A stretch of DNA of 64,000 nt. Origin: Epiperipatus broadwayi. Its lineage: Eukaryota > Onychophora > Udeonychophora > Euonychophora > Peripatidae. Positions 1-12,279 of the stretch are shown here, one piece after another. The translations under genes and the position numbers were made by a program. The notes beneath the pieces are model-generated. The model was not told the origin of the DNA, searched no databases, and worked only from the letters and a program-made list of their open reading frames with translations. The number at the start of each line of letters is the position of its first letter. Positions within the stretch are counted from its first letter, which is position 1. Where the stretch lies: the NCBI GenBank assembly GCA_028023455.1, contig JAQFVV010000152.1, positions 312,001 to 376,000 on the forward strand, in the 5' to 3' direction.

Positions 1-109
1 TATATTGTCAAATTTCATATGGAAGCCATCTCTCATTTTGTATTCTCTAATATTAGAATTTTTTTTTTTTTAATATTTACTCTTCATAACTAAATAATTT
101 TATTTTATT

Positions 110-215
110 TTTTTTCTCATGTGTCATAGCATCAGCCGGGAAGCGAACCCGCTAACCTGGGACAACTGCTTGTAAAGCAGCTGTCGCTGACCTCTCGACC
201 ACCAATGCTTGACCA
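110..215 (-). repeat. tRNA-like short retroposon (type II tRNA body, oligo-A tail)
   Basis: Read on the minus strand, this is a tRNA-like body of about 80 nt with an A-box-like segment, an anticodon arm with a CTGC/GCAG stem and loop TTTACAA (formal anticodon TAC), a 14-nt variable region and a T-arm GGGTTCGCTTCCCGG. It is followed by a short tail, GACACATGAG, and a long A-rich run. The long variable region fits a Ser/Leu-type tRNA, yet the formal anticodon is Val, so it is unlikely to be a working tRNA gene. The same T-arm and tail recur at 13.3, 32.8, 47.8 and 55.6 kb. I read it as a retroposed family member. No clear target duplication is visible here. Confidence 0.7.
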
Positions 216-224
216 ATTGTATAT

Positions 225-1329
225 AATTATAAGTAATTGTAAAAATACAAAAACACCCTATATTTATATTTTTTTATTTACTGGAGAATATTATTATTAT
301 TGAAACGTTTCAGTCAAATCTACGACCATTCTTAGAATTTGGCATTAATGTCAAAATATAATAATAATAACAACAATAATAATAGTTTTTTTCAATTAAT
401 AAAAAATTAAAAATATGGGTTTACTATTTTTATAATTATATATATGAAAAAGTATAAAAATCTTGTGGAAAATTTTTACAGATAAGTTAAAGCATAGTAA
501 AATGTAAAATTATATTCTACAAGAATATGTAAAGTATTAATACTTATTATGACATTAAAACAATCTTTTTTATTAATAGCACACTATCGAGTAAAATTTT
601 TTTCGGTATCTCCTCTGAGGAAGAGTGAAGAAAAAGGCACACTTAGAAAGTTTATCAATTACTGTGCTATGAGATTTTGAGTGTTTTTTTTAATCCTTCC
701 TTTATCTCCCAGTTAAGAAAAATTACATACTTATTTACTGACTAATATTAGATGGTTATTTAGATAATGTATTTGAAAAAAATATTAAGGGTTTTGACAA
801 TTTTTGACTGAGTTTGAATTTGAACCTAAGTCATAATCTTGGCAAGCAGATGGAGTATTTGTTACTTTGAGATGTTTGTATAATTTATTATTAATTCTAT
901 TATCATACTTTCATACATTGTCAAAGAAATGCTTTCTAATCATTGGAATACTATTTAATATCATTACATCATTTAAACTTAAGTAATTTTCTTTTGTGAT
1001 TATTTCTTTTACTTTCCATTTTAATCCACAAAGTACTGACTAATTTTAGTAACTTCTGGGAAGATTGAATTACTGTAATATGCATTGTTAACGAATGTTA
1101 ATAAGAATCATCACAATAATCTAATCATTGCTACTGCATTTTAATAGAGAACTTTATAAAAACTTAATTTCTTCTCACAATAGCAATAAAAATAGATATA
1201 GAGTTAAATACATATTTGTAATCAATAATTCCAAAGTAAAATGGCAATTCCTGTATACTATTTTATGTTTTCTCTTAATGTCTGAATGTTATCTATAGAT
1301 TTCAAACTTATTTTTAAATTTCCCTTATT
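225..1329. other. AT-rich intergenic DNA
   Basis: Homopolymer runs and short ATA/AAT repeats, with no reading frame, RNA gene or element that I can recognise. Confidence 0.6.
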
Positions 1330-1346
1330 CTTTAGATAGTATGTGT

Positions 1347-1568
1347 TTTGAGACTGTACTGCCACCATCAGATGGCACTGCCACATCATCAACAACCGGC
1401 AAAAAATGGCAAGTGATAAATTTTTTTATGAAAATGCCTGAAAATCGACAAATAAAAATACCTAAGGCAATATATGTACAGCAAATAAATCGAAAACTAC
1501 AAATTATAAAAAAATGCTAATGTGGCAGTGCCATCTGATGGCGGCAGTATGGTCTCAAAACTACAACC
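1347..1568. repeat. Self-contained inverted-repeat unit in the Merlin left end (MITE-like)
   Basis: The unit begins TTTTGAGACTGTACTGCC and ends with the reverse complement GGCAGTATGGTCTCAAAA, so it has both termini of the parent element in about 220 bp. Its middle carries blocks shared with the right end (a GCAAGTGATAAAT block and a TGTACAGCAAATAAATCG block). It looks like an internally deleted Merlin copy lying inside or next to the left terminus of the larger element. Confidence 0.6.
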
Positions 1569-2547
1569 CTTAAATTTGTAGTTTTCAATTTATTTTGCTG
1601 TACATATATTGCTTTAGGCATTTTTATTTGTCGATTTTCAGGTGTTTTTGTAAAAAAATTATCACTTGCCATTTTCAGGCTGGTTGTTGATGATGTGGCA
1701 GCGCCATCTGATGGCGGCAGTACAGTCTCAAAACTACAACCCTTTCAAACCAAAAAACCATGAAAATTCCATCAAGAGATATACCTCCCCCTACAATCTG
1801 AAAATTCACAAAGCATGACGGCCAAAAATAGCGGGAAAATATGAAAAGATCAAATTATTTATCTTCAACATAAATATGCATCTAAGTTCATATTAAATTT
1901 AATTATAGTAAGTTTAAAAGAGAAGATGGAAAAATTACCTTGTTGCATTTTTTTTTGTTCAAGAAATTGTTTTTCACAGTTATATAGATGAAATCAGTTT
2001 GTACTTTCAAAATGAATATGACGTAATTAGACATTTGACATCAAAAAGTGAATTTCTCTAAATTCATTAATAACAGTTAATGGTTTACCCATTTAATAAT
2101 TAACAAGTAATACACAAAAAATAATTATCGATTACTTCCTTCCTTTATAGTAGGCATTTGGATTTTTCCATTTTTTTTTGTTCAAGAAATTGTTTTTCAC
2201 TGTTATATAGATTAAATCAGTTCGTACTTTCAAAATGAATATGAAATTAGACATTTTACATGAAATCTAATTTCCAAAGGTAACAAATTTAATTAAAATG
2301 TAGCTAAAGTAGAGTTTTGAAATACCTGTTTAGTTCTATTATGACGTTTTAATTATTTTGGACTGCTAGAATTACAAGTTATTGGGATAATTTTTATTTT
2401 TTGACAGGATTATTTTTTTCCTGCAGAAGAATACAACATTAAATATGCAGCAAAGTTTGAGGCAATATTTCAAAATCCTGCATTGAAACATCAGCATCTA
2501 AAATTTACATGTCATCTTTTCTGTGATATTCAATTATTTTACTCAAA

Positions 2548-3395
2548 ATGATAAAAGTTTGGGATCTACCAACAACAGAAGTTGAAGCAGTGGAGTTCCT
2601 CCAAAGTAATAATGTTCTGCCTTCTCAAAGAGTATGTCTTAATGGCCATGAAATGAGGCTTTATGTGAATGCAAGGGCACAATGGAAGTGCAATATTAAG
2701 GCTTGTCAATCTTGCATAGCACTTTGGAATGGAACCTGGTTGGAAGGCTGCAAATTGTCATTTGTCACATCCATCTGAATCATTTATTATTGGAGCAAAA
2801 ACCAATTGACTATGCAATCGGGAAAAATGATTTGGATTTGAATAGGAATACGGTCAATGCGTGGAAGCAATATTTGAGAGAAGCATGTAAAAAGTCTGCT
2901 CTTTTGCCCATCCTGCAAAATTGGAGGCCCAGGAAAAATTGTAGAGGTCGATGAAAGTTTATTTAGTAAACGTAAAAATCAACAGGGAAGAATTCTTCCA
3001 CAGCAGTGGTTATTTGGTGGTTTATGTAGAGAAATGAAAGAGTGTTTCATTGTTGCTATTCCAGATTGAACAGCGTCTGTTCTTCTAGATGCCATTAAAG
3101 AACATGTAGCAACAGGATCCACCATATATACTGCCTGCTGGAAGGCCTACAAAATGGATGTATTGAATGCTGAAGGTTTCCAACACTTCAAAGTGAATCA
3201 TTTGTTACGACTGGGGCTCACACCCAGAATGTAGAAAGACTTTGGGGGCTTGTAAAATGTCACAATAAGTGAGAGAAGGGGACCACCTGACATTATCTTG
3301 AGTCCTACTTAGACGAATTCATGTGGCAATGATTGCATGATGGTGAAGATCTATTCAATGCAATATTGCAAGCGATCAATATACTGTCAATCTAA
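2548..3395 (+). pseudogene. Merlin (IS1016-like) transposase, broken
   Basis: Three reading frames together give a Merlin transposase. The first frame, 2548 to about 2755, supplies an N-terminal zinc-binding-like part (CLNGHEM and CNIKACQ). The second, about 2755 to 2920, supplies the stretch with TVNAWKQYLREAC. The third, about 2920 to 3205, supplies GGPGKIVEVDESLFSKRKN followed by LPQQWLFGG and REMKECFIVAIPD. The first catalytic Asp is at 2950-2952. The family motif that normally reads S/T-D-x-W appears as TACW (Ala at 3133-3135), so the second catalytic Asp is lost. The catalytic Glu is present in QNVERLWG (3234-3236), but in yet another frame. A stop lies at 3067-3069. Frameshifts fall near 2755, 2920 and 3205. 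The match to the Merlin DDE core is strong; the exact N-terminus and any intron are unknown. Confidence 0.85.
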
Positions 3396-4419
3396 ATTTC
3401 TAAATTATAATTGCTAATTTCTGCCATCTTTTCTTAATATTTGTGTTAAAATCTATTCCAAAATGCTTCAAAATTTTACTATTCAAGTGTGTTTAAAGTT
3501 TCAAAATTCTGCCATGTTTGCTGAATTCTTCTGTTACTATTTAAAATGTGAACTCTAAATCAAAATATTGGATTTTTATGCTGAACACATTTAAGTGCCT
3601 GCTAAAAATGATTGGAAGGACTTTGGTAATTATTTTTTGTGTATTGCTTTTTGATTATTTAAATATTGCTCAATTTAGATATGCTTCTTTGTGAATTTTC
3701 AGATTGTAGGGGGGGGGGTATCTATTGATCATATTTTTTTTATAATTTGATTTTTACAGCATCAACTGTTATTTTTATTACTTATTACATATTAATCTGT
3801 GTTATGAGTTGTTATTATATCTGGTACTTAAATAATTTTAAAATATTGATAATTTGAAAGCCAGAGAACAATTAATTGCTTTTCAATATGAACTTATATG
3901 CATATTTATGTTGAAGGTAAATAATTTGATCTTTTCATATTTTCCCGCTATTTTTGGCCACTATGCTTTGTGAATTTTCAGATTGTACGGGGAGGTATAT
4001 CTCTTGATAGAATTTTCATGGTTTTATTATTTGAATTTTTTAGCATTTTCTTGCATTTTTTTTATAATTTGTAGTTTTCGATTTATTTGCTGCACATATA
4101 TTGTCTGAGGCATTTTTATTTGTCAATTTAAGAAAAGAAATTTTGATTTTATGGGGAAGGGGGTATATCTTGTAATGAAATTTTCATGGTTTTTTGGTTT
4201 TATTATTTGAATTTTTTAGCATTTTCTTGCATCTTTTTATAATTTGTAGTTTTTGATTTATTTGCTGTACATATATTGCCTTAGGCATTTTTATTTGTCG
4301 ATTTTCAGGTGTTTTCGTAAAAAAAATTTATCACTTGCCATTTTCAGGCCAATTGTTGATGATATGGCAGTGCCATCTGATGGTGGCAGTACGGTCTCAA
4401 AACTACAACCCTTTAGATT

Positions 4420-5050
4420 GAATTGAATTTAAATGCTACCATAAATGATTTGCATTGATCTTAGTAAACATTATGTAAATAATAAATATATATCTGATAA
4501 ATTATTAATCTCTAAATCTTATTTTACACTTTTTTCAAAAGCATTTGTATTCTTCTAATCACCTATATGATCTTTCATTTAGAAAGTGTGTGTCTCAAAT
4601 TTTATTATAATCCATCCTCTTTTTTAAAAAAAATATGGCTTTATAATTTCTGAACATTATTTATTTTATCTTGGTATTCAAAATATGTAGTATTTTATTT
4701 GCTTTTGTTCTTATTGTATTATCTACTTTCTTTCTTCTATTTATTTATTTTTCTACTATACAATTTAAAAAATTTTTTTTTATATATTTTTAGGTGACAT
4801 CTTTACCCTTTGAAGATTATGCATTTTTTAAATTTAGATTTGATATATCTGTTTTTTAATACCAATACAATTATTAATATCTCAGAGATATTTATTCTGC
4901 TTTATAACTTTATTTCAATTTTATGGTTGTATTTCTTCACATCACAATTCATATTTTTTCAGAAAAGAACTTGCCAGAAAGGTTTTATTTAATTGATACT
5001 CCATTGGTCCATAGAAATTTTTATAATGTGTTTGTTACTTTCTCACTGTT
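4420..5050. other. AT-rich intergenic DNA
   Basis: T-rich sequence with no supported gene. Two short open frames here have low-complexity, Phe/Ile-rich translations typical of random AT-rich DNA. Confidence 0.6.
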
Positions 5051-5062
5051 GTCAAAGAGTAC

Positions 5063-5248
5063 ATCACATGATCACCATTTCTTATGCTTGATCATAACTG
5101 TTATTAAAACAGGCAAAACTCTCCATACAGTAGTGCCACTCAGTGAGTAAGCACTAGATAGGGATTTTATGCATAAGCCTTCTAGAATCCATTGATTACT
5201 CTGGCTTGCACTGAGTGGCAATATGTATAAAGAGTTTTACCTGTTTTT
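5063..5248 (+). repeat. Palindromic-core retroposon, copy 1 (short form)
   Basis: Its left end carries CATCACATGATCACCAYTTC, followed by a TTATGCTTG block. The core runs from AAAACAGGCAAAACTC to GAGTTTTACCTGTTTT with inverted arms (the arm motif GCCACTCAGTG recurs inverted as CACTGAGTGGC). It is flanked by a near-perfect 11-bp direct repeat, TCAAAGAGTAC (5052-5062) and TCAAAGTATAC (5249-5259). Longer copies lie at 36172 (inverted) and 58180. This one lacks the central block with GGCCTTCGTYAGTGA, so it is an internally deleted copy. Confidence 0.75.
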
Positions 5249-5259
5249 TCAAAGTATAC

Positions 5260-7540
5260 AAATAATCTTTAAAAAATTAACATGTTAATAAAGTACTTCA
5301 GCTTAAGTTCATTAGATAATTTCTGCAGGTTATAACATTTAATTCTTATCAATATCATTCTTAATATTTTTTGTCTTGAGTTTTGAATTAACTCGTATCT
5401 TACAACTCATTAGCAGCAATGGCCTTTGTGGTTATTTGCACTGACAGAGTGGAAAACTCTGTACATAAAATTTCATAAATCATGGTTCTGTTTTTTCATT
5501 TTCAAAGGTGAAACTTATTATAAACTTTTAAGCAATAAATCACTTAATTCTACTCTATCCTGTGTTCAATCTTGGATTCTAGAACTTACAATCTATGCAT
5601 TATAGTGCAGTTGGTTTATTGACAGTAATCGAACTTAATATAAACTAATAAATTGTTTGAATTTGTATATTTACATGATTGTAAAGACATCTATTTTGTG
5701 CATAAGGAATGAGTGATCACTAAATTATTTCTAAATCCCTAGATTAGATTGTGGCTGTTATTCACTTATTATTTACTCAAATAGTTAATTCTGGTATAAA
5801 GAAAGAGAATTAATTATTGATTCTAATAAGCCTAGAAAATTATATGTTATATTATTTGATATGTTACAATTTATAATTAAAATAACCTTCTACATTGCAT
5901 TTATTCATCACATAAATTTAAAATACATATTCTACATTAGTCAAATTCAAATTTTGTGTTGAAATCAACAATATAACACCACCAGCTTGAAAGCATTTTC
6001 ACAGCCCTGCCATTTATTGCTTACAAATCATACTACAAATTACATCTTTAGGATGAAAGCACTCAGAGTATTTTGATGAATTATAATGATTTGGTGTATT
6101 TGATGTGCGTGTTCTAATAATTATATATTTTTATTATTAACCATTTCCTTAAAAAGTAAATTAACTAAACTGAGGCTAATTTTCCTAAGTTTAATAATTC
6201 AAATATAAGATCATTCGTTTTTTTAAAGTGTATGTAAAATTAAATTATTTTTATAATAATTTTTATTAGCATTAATTTTAAACATAGCCAAATCAATAAA
6301 AAGTAATAACAGTGACAAATTTATTTAATAAAATAAAAAAGTGTACATTTCTATGTTAGTTTGAATATTGTAAATTGATATAATTTTAAATCCTTTAAAA
6401 ACCTAATATAGTTATAAAAAATAAATTATTATTCAATAAAAATATCTTTCAAATGAATAAAAACAATCTTGAAACAAAAAATTAGCTTAGAATACTTCTT
6501 TCTTATAAATAAAGTGTAAACAGACACTATCATTTTGTTCGACTTGAAATGTCCAATTTCATTTTGAACTATTAAGCTTTTACATATGTCAATAACCCCT
6601 GACATCTAAATACAAACTAAAATATTGATTCATTACTATTAAATTGGAACAGTTCGTCATAAAATCACAATATAAATATCAGCACAGAGTATTCAAGTGC
6701 CATCTTGAGTCCCTTTGTGACTAATAAAAACGTACATATAGTGCCATCCCGAAGATTTCTAGAATTGACTAAGAAAACATTAAATGAATAACAAAAATTT
6801 TAAAAAGTATAATTTTAACATAAATTGTTAGGAATAAATTTGTTCTGTTCATTTTAATGTAAAATGTATATGCTTAAATAGGAAAAAAGGATTTTAATAT
6901 TATTCATAAGAACATTATATAAATTTTCTTATAAATTCTTAAATTAAGCAAAAAGAATTTTTGAAATAAAACTCAATATAACAAAACAGCAAAGCATTTT
7001 CTCAAGTTCCTCTTTTAAAATTGCCCATTTGTTAGCAAAAAAAAAGAAACCATTTACAGATGATAAATTATTAAAATAAATTATGTTGAGTAATTATTTA
7101 TGGCTGTGGTATGTTTCATACTAATATTTAAATCCAATAATTATAGAAGTAAATAATATATGCATTACTCCAGAAAAAGATAAGGTAAATATTTAGAGGA
7201 ATATATTTAATACGTAGCTAACAGATAAAGTCAAGGCAAATGAGAATAAAATTAATTAGCATACATAAAAAAAAGTTAAACAAATTTTTAATAAATGATA
7301 AGAAATATTTGCTTAAAGTAAACAATAAAAATTAGTTGCATAAAACAAATAATAAAAAATCCTGCTTGATAAATGGTAAAAGAGATTTACTAATAAAGAA
7401 TATTTTCTTAACACAAGTGAAGTCGAAAAAGACTAATTAAAAACACCAGAGAGAAAAACAAACTGATTGGTATCTGAAAATATAAGATAGTGATCAAGAA
7501 TTAAAACCGGAAATAAGTGAGAGATATAAATAGCATGTAC
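5260..7540. other. AT-rich intergenic DNA
   Basis: No gene, RNA gene or repeat family member is recognised. There are many short poly-A/T runs and no open frame of note. Confidence 0.6.
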
Positions 7541-7545
7541 AGAAA

Positions 7546-7758
7546 GTGCAACTGATAGTTTTTTGCTTTTGCAGAATTACTAGCATGTTCATTATGAACT
7601 GGTTTAACTGTAATCTGTTAGTATTAATGTTTTGGAGCTGGCTGCAGTTACAGGCTGAAAGAAGTAGTGGGAATCTTTCCAGGAAACAACAGGCAATTCA
7701 TGCACCAAGGAAAGCAATCCCAAAAACCATGCTTCTGAAGGTACCAACAGCCGTCTAG
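7546..7758 (+). other. Uncertain 70-codon open frame with splice-like edges
   Basis: The open frame begins with ATG in a T-rich context. A pyrimidine-rich run ending in TTTTGCAG stands at about 7574, and a possible donor (AAG/GTACCA) at about 7740. The stretch 7620-7755 is distinctly less AT-rich than its surroundings, and its translation is not low complexity (SSGNLSRKQQAIHAPRKAIP). I recognise no family. It could be a non-coding exon, a fragment of an unknown repeat or chance. Confidence 0.2.
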
Positions 7759-7759
7759 T

Positions 7760-9485
7760 GACTAAAGCATATTGCACAGATATTATTTTTTTTATACACT
7801 TAATGGGCTCTGCAGGAGAAAATAATGAGTGAAATAAGTCTATTCAATTTTAATTTAATTCTAGAAAAATTACATTTAATAAAAGCAATTTATAAGACTT
7901 TTTCAATTTTTAAAATTATTATTGAAAATTATATCAGAAAAAAATATTTCTATTGTTTATTTTGTGCATTATTTTGAGATAGATCTTGAAGAATTTGGCT
8001 TTTGATTTCAAATATTTTATGAATTGTATTTTCAGTAACATTTTCATGAATGTTTTCACTTCCACTATGTAGAAAATTTGAAAATTAAAAAAATGTAAAA
8101 ACTGGTATAATTGTAAAATCAAATTAATATGATAAAATAACACAAAGTTATAACAACAATTTTTTTTAATATGACAATGCCTATTATAAATTCAATACAG
8201 GATGATGCAATATATAATATAATTATAAATTCTGCATTCAGAGTATGTTCATGTATTATGCTGGTGTATTTAAAAAAACATATAGTCTATTTTCTGTTAA
8301 ATAAGTCAATGTGCATATTAAACATTATAAATAATTTATAAAGTTAAATTGATAGTTATAAAGACTGTTATTATAAGATATATCTTTATAATAGATTAAA
8401 TATTATGAGATCCATTATTATAAAGTATTAGTTCAATTTATTCCATAATTAATAAATGTTTAAAACTGTAGATTTAACATTCTTTTCAAAGTATAGCTTA
8501 TTCTTATCTTAAAAAATAATTGTACATTAAACATAACTTAGATAATAAGTTTATTAATTAAGTTGATTTAAAAAAAATATTTTAAATAGTTTAATAATAT
8601 TCCAGAACCTTTTAGAAGTAGTAGTGATTTATTTTAAAAACAATTCTAATTTTGTGTAATTAATATTTTAATAAGTCTTTCATGAGTGTGTGCATGTGTG
8701 GGATTTCCTTTGAGTAAAAGAAAATTTGAAAAGAAATTGATTCTATTTTAATTTCCTTGTTTAAAGATTTAAAATGTAATATTGTTTAAATTATAATATT
8801 ATTTTGCTTAAAAAATAAAAAATCTCTATTACTTTTGGTTTTTGAAAAAAATTTAAAAGATTAAATAAATGTATTGTTGTGCAATATTTAATCATCATTA
8901 ATTATTTATTTCTAAATGCATTATTTAATATTAGTTTGTTTTGTTTAAAATTCTAGACAGTCTATTAAAAAGGGTTATTTTTACAACATATTGACAACTA
9001 ATTTGAAGTCAAATTAATTAACTAATTTAACTAATGCCTTAATTGTCAATCATTGATTTCTTACACCCCCTGACTTATCATATAAAAGCAACTGACCACT
9101 TGTACTTGCATCATTCTTCATTTTTGTTTGAAATTATTTTACATTATCTTATAATGTGTTAACTTATTAATTTCTTATTAGCTTGTTAATTTAAGTAACA
9201 AACAGGCATATTATTACATTTAGTGCCATCGTTAGGGTTTGGTTAACTGATGATTATTGTTGAAAAGTCCATTCTATTACATTTGTCATCCAACATTTTG
9301 GGCATTCTTTTTTCATTATATCTAAATGATATGCTATATTATTAATCCATTACATTTATTGCTTTCAACTGGAGTAATCGTGATTCTATTACATTTGATA
9401 CCTAAAACGTGAGACTTAATTCATTATGATTCATTTATGAGGATGGAGAATAATAATACAGTTATATCCCATTCTATTATAATAT
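7760..9485. other. AT-rich intergenic DNA
   Basis: Low-complexity AT-rich sequence; no supported feature. Confidence 0.6.
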
Positions 9486-9490
9486 ATATA

Positions 9491-10369
9491 CACCTGGGTA
9501 TCTTTTTATGCGGACTTATTTAACACGATTTTGAAGTTGCGCGATTCGTGTTTCACCGGAAGTCGATCTCCGATATTGCGCTATTACTTTAAATAATAAA
9601 TTTCGCACACTTACGTTATATTGAAAGTAATAGCACATTATTGGAATTCGACTTTCAACTTAGTAATTTTAATATTTTCAGTGCTTTATAATATTATTGG
9701 AATTCGACTTTCAACTGACAATTAAAATCTGATTTTTAATTGTAATTAACAATTTAAAAATTACTTACGCGATTTGAAATAATGTGACGTGAAATTTGAT
9801 TTTTAAACAGAATTGAAAATTAAAGACAAAAATAAGAATTTAATTTTTAGTTGTTAGTTTTAATTAGATTTTTCCCATCAGTTGTGAATAAATGTCTTTT
9901 TATTATCATAAGTCTAAGTTCATAAACAATTAATAAAATCATCATCTCAAAGATTAATTACGTTGTCAACAGAAAAACATTAACATAACATGAGAGTGCA
10001 AATGAACGTGTGTTTTGGCAAATAGTGATATTAATTAAAACATGTATAAAAAATGTAAATTACCGTACTGTAAATTATGCATAAAAATATATTATTTTGA
10101 ATAAAATTAAATATTATAGTTAAAAAAAGTTTGTCTTGTATCAATTTTTTTCAAATTTGAAATTTTTTATTAGTCATATTTTATTTCCTTATTTTTTTTT
10201 TTCGCGAATTTTAAAGTAATTTTACGTTGGTGCTTTGCTTTTACGTGAATTTTGAAAAATCACAGACCGCATCTCCCCTTTTTCAATGTAAGTTACGTCT
10301 ATTTTTATGTGATTTCGTTTGCGCGTGTTTTCTGAGGAACCTATCTATCACGTAAAGTGAGACCCGGGT
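9491..10369 (+). mobile_element. Tigger/pogo-like non-autonomous element, copy 1
   Basis: The ends are inverted repeats: CACCTGGGTATCTTTTTATG on the left and GTGAGACCCGGGT on the right (clearer in the 38.5-kb copy). Both sit in TA-repeat flanks, consistent with TA target choice. Subterminal sequence with GCGATTCGTG on one side and GAGGAACC on the other looks like Tigger/pogo ends, but I could not search a library. A hairpin near 9560-9655 (arms around TATTGCGCTATTACTTT and its complement) is shared by all three copies. Around 9910-10020 the copy keeps only part of the reading frame that is open in the 38.5-kb copy. Confidence 0.65.
9555..9660. repeat. Internal hairpin in the Tigger-like element
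   Basis: Arms of about 40 bp (GAAGTCGATCTCCGATATTG on one side, CATTATTGGAATTCGACTTTC on the other) flank a spacer of about 25 bp. The equivalent hairpin is at 18340-18440 and 38565-38675. A partial extra arm copy follows near 9690-9715. It may be a small hairpin element nested in the ancestor of the family. Confidence 0.65.
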
Positions 10370-10379
10370 ATATATATAT

Positions 10380-11140
10380 ATATATGTACCTCATTTTCAC
10401 ATGATTCACTAAAATGTAGAAATCTGCTTGATATTTGAAAGCAAAATCACATGAATTAAAAATTGTTCCCCATATAATTTATTTTAAAAACATTTTTTAA
10501 AAATCAACTGTTGTAGTCTAAATTTTAAAAAAAAAGTATGCTTTTTAAAAAAGAGAACATTTGAAATAAAAGATTTGTTATTATTTCAATTTTAAAATGT
10601 TAAGATACTTTTTAAAGTAATGTTTTTTAATATATATACACTGCCCTTTTGTGCACATTACTGAAAAGTTATTGAAGTGATATGAATGTATTAGAAATTT
10701 GATATCTAAATATTTAAAATTTCATCTGCCAAACTTGTCTGAATTTAAGAAACTAGAAAACTTAGGTAAAATATTTTAGTGTTATCTTACATTGCCAATG
10801 ATTTATAAAAAATGTACCCAATTTCAAAAAATACTATTGAATATAAATATATTAAATCTCAATTTTAAAATTTTATTCTAACTTAAACTAACCAACAAAC
10901 AAAGATTGTAACTTTAATAAAAGTGTTGGAAAATGGATTTGTATTTTAGAATTTAACTTAAAATTTTATTAAAGTCTAAGTGATAACAAATTTAATATAA
11001 TGTAATTGTAGTTCTATGATATATAGTATAAAATCAAAATTATAGATATGCCTACATCGTGTACATAAGGAGCATGCAATTTTTTTCAATTATTTCACAT
11101 ATAAAAAATAGGATTGATTAAAACAAATTATATATATATA
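10380..11140. other. AT-rich intergenic DNA
   Basis: No feature recognised apart from short TA runs. Confidence 0.6.
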
Positions 11141-11144
11141 TATA

Positions 11145-11631
11145 TCAACAGATGGCGTTCTACCAAAAACACCGTCAAGCGTATTTTGTTTACATAAACG
11201 TCAGAGAATGCATTCACTATCTCTAACTTTAATTCCACTTTCAGATCATGATTTCAAGCTATTTGCTATCGTCAGTGAAAGACAGGAATAAGAACTAGAT
11301 CTAAACACAAACTCTGAGCGTTTATGAAACAGTTTCTATTCAGCTTGCAAGCGTGAATTTTTTAGACACGTTAATGTCTTCGAACTCAGCACAGCAAGCC
11401 AGATAGCTACATGGGTCTGATATCAGTTCAGCATCACCACATAGTAGAAGCCTCTGCAATATATATCATTGCAAGAAAGACCTCAAAGGTACATTTATGA
11501 AAAACAAAATCAAATAGCTTGAAATCATGATCTGAAAGTGGAATTAAAGTTAGAGATAGTGAATGCATTCTCTGATGTTTATGTAAACAAAATACGCTTG
11601 ACGGTGTTTTTGGTAGAACACCATCTGTTGA
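11145..11631. mobile_element. MITE with 120-bp inverted terminal repeats
   Basis: The left arm 11145-11264 (starting TCAACAGATGGCGTTCTACC) and right arm 11512-11631 (ending TGGTAGAACACCATCTGTTGA) are near-perfect reverse complements of equal length around a 247-bp unique core. Both ends lie next to TA-rich sequence, so the target duplication cannot be resolved; TA is plausible. No transposase is encoded. The open frame on the minus strand here simply runs through the right arm. Confidence 0.85.
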
Positions 11632-11974
11632 CATAAATACAAGCGTTAACAAGTTTTTAACTTGATTTTGTTTTTCATATATATATATATGCATATAAAT
11701 AGGCATAAAAGAACAGTGATGAAGATATTAATCACTAGACTTACTAACTACCATCTGGTAAGGGTTTAAAAAGTTATAGAAATCCTCAAAGATCTAATTA
11801 TTTAAACAAAAAAATAGTTTCTAAAATTATTTTTTATTTGGACTCTTTTATGCGCTCATATATTTAGATCATAATTCTCACCAATATATTATAATTTTGT
11901 TCCATTTTGCCTTTTTTTTATCTGTTGGCTACTTAAAATTCAAGTAAATGTTTTAGCATTATAAACTGTTTTAA

Positions 11975-12255
11975 GCAAAGTAATTAGAATGTTATTAAAA
12001 TGTGATCAGCAGTTTTTTGATGGCTATGTCTATCACAAAAGTAATCAAGGCTGTTAAATCTGATCTTTTTTTTGTGTAAATAATTTCTTGAATGTTTTTA
12101 CATGTGAGTAAATTTGAAAGAATATTTATCATACAGACAAATATGTAAATACAGAAAAACGTCAACATATTTAACAGCCTTGATCTTTTTGTACTGCTCA
12201 TAGCATCAAAAAACTGTTGATCACATTTCAGTAACATTCTAGTTATTTTACGATT
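11975..12255. mobile_element. Hairpin MITE-like element
   Basis: The arms at about 11978-12051 and 12166-12250 are inverted copies. Shared blocks include TAGAATGTTA, AATGTGATCARCAGTTTTTTG and ATCAAGGCTGTTAAAT in mirror orientation. The spacer of about 115 bp is AT-rich. The 94-codon minus-strand frame across it is a by-product of the inverted repeat and has no recognisable product. Element edges are uncertain. Confidence 0.7.
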
Positions 12256-12279
12256 ACATTCTACAGCTTGTTTCATCAA

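Larger units (their letters stand above)
1338..4410 (+). mobile_element. Merlin-family DNA transposon, complete but inactive
   Basis: The element is flanked by an exact 8-bp direct repeat CTTTAGAT (1330-1337 and 4411-4418), the target duplication length expected for Merlin. Both ends carry inverted repeats built around TTTTGAGACYGTACTGCC followed by ATCAGATGGCRCTGCC. The inverted homology is long: the left arm (1347-1905) matches the right arm (3870-4410) in pieces, including a block with GCTATTTTTGGCC near 3950 that mirrors 1825. The left end contains an extra complete pair of termini (1347-1568) plus another terminus at 1569-1745, suggesting a second copy or end duplication. A direct duplication of about 90 bp lies at 1945 and 2169. 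The interior holds a broken IS1016-like DDE transposase. At about 3.1 kb it is larger than I would expect for the family, mostly because of the expanded ends. Confidence 0.85.

Noticed and set aside
110-215. Functional tRNA-Val(TAC) gene
   Set aside because: The long variable region does not suit tRNA-Val, the acceptor pairing is poor, and the oligo-A tail with dispersed copies points to a retroposon.
11434-12279. Minus-strand open frames of 90 and 94 codons
   Set aside because: Both run through inverted-repeat arms of hairpin elements and have no recognisable domain.
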